Shown: positions 10,918-13,841 of the stretch, in pieces
Layout: the number at the start of each line of letters is the position of its first letter
Position numbering within the stretch: position 1 is the first letter of the stretch
Assembly (NCBI GenBank): GCA_003545435.1
Contig: DPYI01000060.1
Coordinates: forward strand, 12,629-26,469
Length of the DNA: 13,841 bases
Source of the DNA: Patescibacteria group bacterium
GTDB lineage: Bacteria > Patescibacteriota > Microgenomatia > UBA10105 > UBA927
Reading direction: 5' to 3'
Program-made: the position numbers and the translations under genes
Notes under the pieces: model-generated
What the model saw: only the letters and a program-made list of their open reading frames with translations
What the model was told of the DNA's origin: nothing
The model's database searches: none

Positions 10918-13041
10918 TCATAAACCAAGTCCTTCGTGGATATCTTGAAGTGCTTTTAATCCCATGCCGAGGAATTGATCAATAGGAATGTTGATCTCTT
11001 CGCATTCTGCAATGATCTCTCTTTTGCAGTTGGCGGCAAATCCTTTGCTCTTATATTTTTTGATTAACGATTCAGGTTTTACGCTTGCTAATTTTTTATC
11101 CGGCTGAATAAGCGCTGTGGCAACAATGAGGCCGGTAAGGGTTTCAGCTGCAGCTAAGGCGTGCTGGACTCTGCCTTCCCTGGTTTTATCTTTAAACTCC
11201 GGCGGGCCGTAATACGCGTCTCCGAATCCCTGACCATATCCATGTGATTGAATTGTTTTGATAAGAAATTCTGTACCGCCATTCTTTCTTAAAATATCCG
11301 CGCATCGAATGCAGTGGAGTTTTGTGTTTGTTCTTGTTTCTTCCCAGTCGATGTCATGCAGAAGCCCGATAATCCCCCACTCCTCTTCAACTTCTGAGAA
11401 ATGCCGGGCAAGTACCCGCATAATCGCCTCCGACTCAATGCAATGCATCTTCGTTATTGGATCTTTAATATATTCATCAAGAAGCTTCTTTGCCTGTGGA
11501 TAGGAAATTCCTATATCCTTTGTGCTATGTCCATTATGATTGTTTTGTTTATTGGATACTTCTTCCTGTTTCTGTTCTTTTTTTTCATCTGTAATCGGTC
11601 GGAGAGTCGGAAATAAAATAACATCTTTGAGTGCGTGCTGATTGGTGAGAATTGCAACAAGGTTGTCAATACCCATACCCCAGCCGGCAGTTGGCGGCAT
11701 ACCATACTCAAGTGCCCGAATATAATCGTCATCAAACACTTCATGTTCACTGTGACCTATTTCACCGAGTTTTTCTGATTCCTTCCAACGATTCGCTTGG
11801 TCAATCGGATCATTTAATTCGTTATATGCATTGATGATTTCTCGTCCAGCAATAAGTAACTGAAATGACGCTGTCTTACGAGGATCTTCCGGAAGCCGTT
11901 TCGCAAGTGATACGAAATCCGTCGGCCGATCTGTCAAAAAAAGCGGACCGACCAAATGAGGTCTGGTAGTTTGCTTATAAAATGTATCTAAAACGGCTCC
12001 GTAACCGATCGCTCCTGTTAAATCCACTTTTATTCCTTTGCTTTTAATCATGGTGCGTAATTTTTCCTCTGTATCAGCTTGATTAATGTCAACTCCGGTA
12101 TGTTCCAATATCGCTTCCCTATAGGTTATTCTTTTCCATGGAGCCTGAAAATTTAATTTTATACCCTGATAATCCAACTCAATGGTTTGACATACGTCCT
12201 GAACAAGCTCAATGAGCATGTTTTGGGTAAACTGCATTAATTTTTCATAATCTGTGTACGCCCAATAAAATTCGAGCATCGTAAATTCTGGATTGTGCCC
12301 CCTATCCATCCCTTCATTTCGAAAATCCTTCCCCAATTCATATACTTTTTCAAACCCGCCTATAATCAATCGTTTGAGATAAAGTTCAACAGCTATCCGT
12401 AAATAAAGATCCGTGTCTAACGTGTTATGATGGGTAATAAATGGCTTTGCCGCTGCTCCACCATAAATTGGCTGTAAAATCGGAGTTTCAACTTCAATAA
12501 AACTGTGAGAATCAAAATAATGACGGAGAAATTTAATAATTTTAGTACGTATCAAAAATACATTTTTAACTTCCGAATTCATCAGCAAATCCACGTATCT
12601 CTGACGATAGCGTTCCTCAATGTCCTTGAGCCCATTCCACTTGTCAGGAAGCGGCCGGATTGTTTTTGTAATGAGCTGAAAATTTGCTGCAAAGACAGAA
12701 ACCTCTCCGGCTTCAGTTTTTCCGAGTGTCCCCTGAACACTGAGAAAATCGCCCAGATCTACAAGTTCCATAAGTGCAAATGTCTTCTCAGAAACCTTAT
12801 CTGCTTTACAGACTATTTGTATCTGACCGGATTCATCGACAAGGTCAAAAAAACAAATTTTTCCGTGTCCCCGTCTTCCGGTTATTCGGCCAACAACGCT
12901 AACATCCTCTCCTTCTTTTGTTTTTGCTTCTGCGATTGTTTGATCCCGAATGACGCGCGAAGGATATGGGTCTATGCCCATTTTTTTCAATTCTTGAAGT
13001 TTCTCAATGCGGGTCTTACGTAAATCATCTAAAGTAGGCAT
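10918..13041 (-). CDS. lysS: Lysyl-tRNA synthetase fused to an HD-superfamily hydrolase domain
   Basis: Residues 1-482 are a class II LysRS: N-terminal OB-fold anticodon-binding domain (VSVVGRITGRRGHGKICFF), motif 1 near FIEVETPILQPIYGGAAAKPF, motif 2 KDFRNEGMDRGHNPEFTMLE, lysine-site ELNDPIDQANRW, and motif 3 GWGMGIDNLVAIL. Motif 3 has Asn460 where class II enzymes carry Arg (GIDRL). LysRS normally ends at LFPTLRP, as at 476-482. Here a hydrophilic linker (483-511, rich in K, E, Q and N) leads into a 196-residue HD domain like stand-alone predicted hydrolases of COG2316: H533 (MHCIESEAIMR), H562-D563 (GLLHDIDWE), H576, H600 and HALAAAETLTGLIVATALI. Both parts look intact. A TATAAT box 8 nt before the ATG and no Shine-Dalgarno suggest a leaderless message. 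What the HD domain hydrolyses is unknown. Confidence 0.95.
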   Translation of the reverse strand: MPTLDDLRKTRIEKLQELKKMGIDPYPSRVIRDQTIAEAKTKEGEDVSVVGRITGRRGHGKICFFDLVDESGQIQIVCKADKVSEKTFALMELVDLGDFLSVQGTLGKTEAGEVSVFAANFQLITKTIRPLPDKWNGLKDIEERYRQRYVDLLMNSEVKNVFLIRTKIIKFLRHYFDSHSFIEVETPILQPIYGGAAAKPFITHHNTLDTDLYLRIAVELYLKRLIIGGFEKVYELGKDFRNEGMDRGHNPEFTMLEFYWAYTDYEKLMQFTQNMLIELVQDVCQTIELDYQGIKLNFQAPWKRITYREAILEHTGVDINQADTEEKLRTMIKSKGIKVDLTGAIGYGAVLDTFYKQTTRPHLVGPLFLTDRPTDFVSLAKRLPEDPRKTASFQLLIAGREIINAYNELNDPIDQANRWKESEKLGEIGHSEHEVFDDDYIRALEYGMPPTAGWGMGIDNLVAILTNQHALKDVILFPTLRPITDEKKEQKQEEVSNKQNNHNGHSTKDIGISYPQAKKLLDEYIKDPITKMHCIESEAIMRVLARHFSEVEEEWGIIGLLHDIDWEETRTNTKLHCIRCADILRKNGGTEFLIKTIQSHGYGQGFGDAYYGPPEFKDKTREGRVQHALAAAETLTGLIVATALIQPDKKLASVKPESLIKKYKSKGFAANCKREIIAECEEINIPIDQFLGMGLKALQDIHEGLGL

Positions 13042-13049
13042 ATGTTTTC

Positions 13050-13078
13050 ATTATACAAGAAACCCAGCCTTTTGTGGA
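13050..13078 (-). promoter_or_regulatory. Probable lysS promoter, leaderless
   Basis: A perfect TATAAT (13055-13050) lies 8 nt before the lysS ATG, with a weak TCCACA -35 (13078-13073, 4 of 6) at 17-nt spacing inside the loop of the upstream terminator. The predicted start point is 2-3 nt before the ATG. Confidence 0.55.
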
Positions 13079-13087
13079 AGGCTGGGT
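13062..13087 (-). terminator. Intrinsic terminator after greA
   Basis: ACCCAGCCTT and AAGGCTGGGT form a perfect 10-bp stem with a 6-nt loop. On the minus strand it is followed by TTCTTG. It separates greA from lysS. Confidence 0.8.
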
Positions 13088-13110
13088 AATTTATTTGTAA
13101 GAATTATTTT

Positions 13111-13578
13111 TTATCCTATCTCTAAAACCTTGTATTTAATCTTACCTGCAGGAGCTTCCACTTCCACCATTTCCCCTACTTTTTTCCCAAGAAGCGCTTT
13201 CCCCAAAGGAGACTCATGGGAAATTTTCTTTTGCATCGGATCTGCTTCCCATTCTCCGACCAAGAGGTACTCTTCTTTTTTTCCGTTGACGTGGAGGATC
13301 ACTTTCGAACCGATGTCTATCTGTCCCGTTGCCTTTGAACTGATGATTTTTGCAGCTCGGATAATCTCTTCAAGCTCCGCTATCCGTCCGTCAATGAACG
13401 CAAGATCCTGTTTTGCCGCCACGTATTCGCTGTTTTCGGAAAGATCTCCTGCCTCTCGGGCATCCGAAAGCCTGATAACCGTTGCCGGCCGTTTTACTTT
13501 GACCAGTTCTTCATGCTCTGCTTTCAGGGCATTCAGGCCTTCTTTTGTCAGCAATTGCTGATGACTATGATTGTCCAT
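13111..13578 (-). CDS. greA: Transcription elongation factor GreA
   Basis: Binds the RNA polymerase secondary channel and stimulates cleavage of backtracked RNA. The 155-aa product has the N-terminal coiled coil (LTKEGLNALKAEHEELVKVKRP), the catalytic acidic tip DAREAGDLSENSEY, and a C-terminal FKBP-like domain ending ISHESPLGKALLGKKVGE with VEVEAPAGKIKYKVLEIG. The start is set at the ATG at 13578 (MDNHSHQQLLTKEG), which gives the usual GreA length. The frame stays open upstream to a TTG at 13656, but that stretch encodes a lysine/arginine/cysteine-rich segment across a terminator and is not GreA-like. GGGGAGG occurs 14 nt before the ATG but sits in the terminator stem, so translation signals and termination may interact. 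Confidence 0.95.
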   Translation of the reverse strand: MDNHSHQQLLTKEGLNALKAEHEELVKVKRPATVIRLSDAREAGDLSENSEYVAAKQDLAFIDGRIAELEEIIRAAKIISSKATGQIDIGSKVILHVNGKKEEYLLVGEWEADPMQKKISHESPLGKALLGKKVGEMVEVEAPAGKIKYKVLEIG

Positions 13579-13583
13579 ATGGT

Positions 13584-13629
13584 GAAAAAAAACCTCCCCA
13601 CAGCATCTTCTCTTTTTTGACGCGGGGAG
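13584..13629 (-). terminator. Terminator/attenuator in the greA leader
   Basis: On the minus strand, CTCCCC-GCGTC, an 11-nt loop, GATGC, a 3-nt bulge and GGGGAG form a two-part stem, followed by GTTTTTTTT. It sits between the greA promoter and its start codon, with the U tract ending about 5 nt before the ATG. Confidence 0.75.
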
Positions 13630-13679
13630 CGTTTTTATATACGAAAATAAGCTCAAAAATTCAAAACAGACAAGAATAA

Positions 13680-13708
13680 AGTGTACAGTAACCTCCTTGA
13701 GCTGTCAA
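13680..13708 (-). promoter_or_regulatory. greA promoter
   Basis: Perfect TTGACA (13708-13703), a 17-nt spacer and TACACT (13685-13680, 4 of 6) on the minus strand. The predicted start near 13673 gives a leader of about 95 nt that contains the terminator. The spacer also contains AAGGAGG, which has no start codon in range. The remaining bases to the window end (13709-13841) are AT-rich, with a repeated TTTGTAGATT word, and show no gene. Confidence 0.7.
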
Positions 13709-13841
13709 GTAGAAGCTGATAGAATACAAAGGCCTTACAAGCTGATTCCAAAGCTAATTTCTTAATTTCGTTCTTTTATATTGTTTATTTGTAGATTAAT
13801 AGATTTATATATTTGTAGATTTAATCTTCGCCGCGTTCGTC

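Noticed and set aside
12505..13561. Plus-strand open frames opposite lysS and greA
   Set aside because: Antisense to well-conserved genes; translations show no domain and no upstream signals.
1787..13629. CRISPR array made of the many palindromes
   Set aside because: The palindromes differ in sequence and are scattered, with no regular spacers and no cas genes.
13579..13656. N-terminal extension of GreA to the TTG at 13656
   Set aside because: The added residues are not GreA-like and are encoded across a terminator stem and U tract; the ATG at 13578 gives the normal protein.
13770..13825. Repeated TTTGTAGATT word near the window end
   Set aside because: Two copies in AT-rich sequence with no visible inverted partner; it may be half of another tandem-word palindrome but this cannot be shown.

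Overview
The window looks like chromosomal sequence from a small-genome bacterium, most likely a member of the Candidate Phyla Radiation (Patescibacteria, perhaps Microgenomates). This is an inference. It rests on the divergent SerRS motif 3, a RNHCP-domain protein, a compact single-strand block of housekeeping genes, scarce Shine-Dalgarno sequences with several -10 boxes only 8-9 nt before start codons, and short GC-rich palindromes inside and between genes. No RNA gene, CRISPR array or complete insertion sequence was found.

Layout, left to right. The plus strand carries a MacB/FtsX-type ABC permease (10-1209) and a RNHCP zinc-binding protein (1333-1782). A hairpin at 1787-1821 separates these from a long minus-strand block. 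Read in its own direction, from right to left, that block holds: greA with a promoter and a leader terminator; lysS fused to an HD hydrolase domain; a RdgB/HAM1-like nucleotide diphosphatase; serS; a spermidine-synthase-like methyltransferase; secA; a DMT/EamA transporter split by a one-base frameshift; an NAD-dependent epimerase coupled to it; a RelB/YafQ-type toxin-antitoxin pair; and a YdjC/ChbG-like deacetylase.

How the genes relate. greA, lysS, rdgB, serS and secA form an information-processing and secretion core (transcript elongation, aminoacylation, nucleotide-pool cleaning, protein export). Nearly every junction holds a hairpin or palindrome, so these genes are probably expressed as several short units and not one operon. 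The transporter-epimerase pair, the TA module and the deacetylase look accessory.

The points most worth following are: (1) a lysyl-tRNA synthetase with a C-terminal HD phosphohydrolase domain that keeps its metal-binding residues, while class II motif 3 has Asn in place of the usual Arg; (2) a strong promoter, a ~95-nt leader and an intrinsic terminator ending just before the greA start codon; (3) small GC-rich palindromic elements inserted in frame into variable parts of secA, with related copies beside the gene; (4) two intergenic palindromes built from a short word repeated in tandem and then inverted; and (5) leaderless promoters, best supported for the TA operon.
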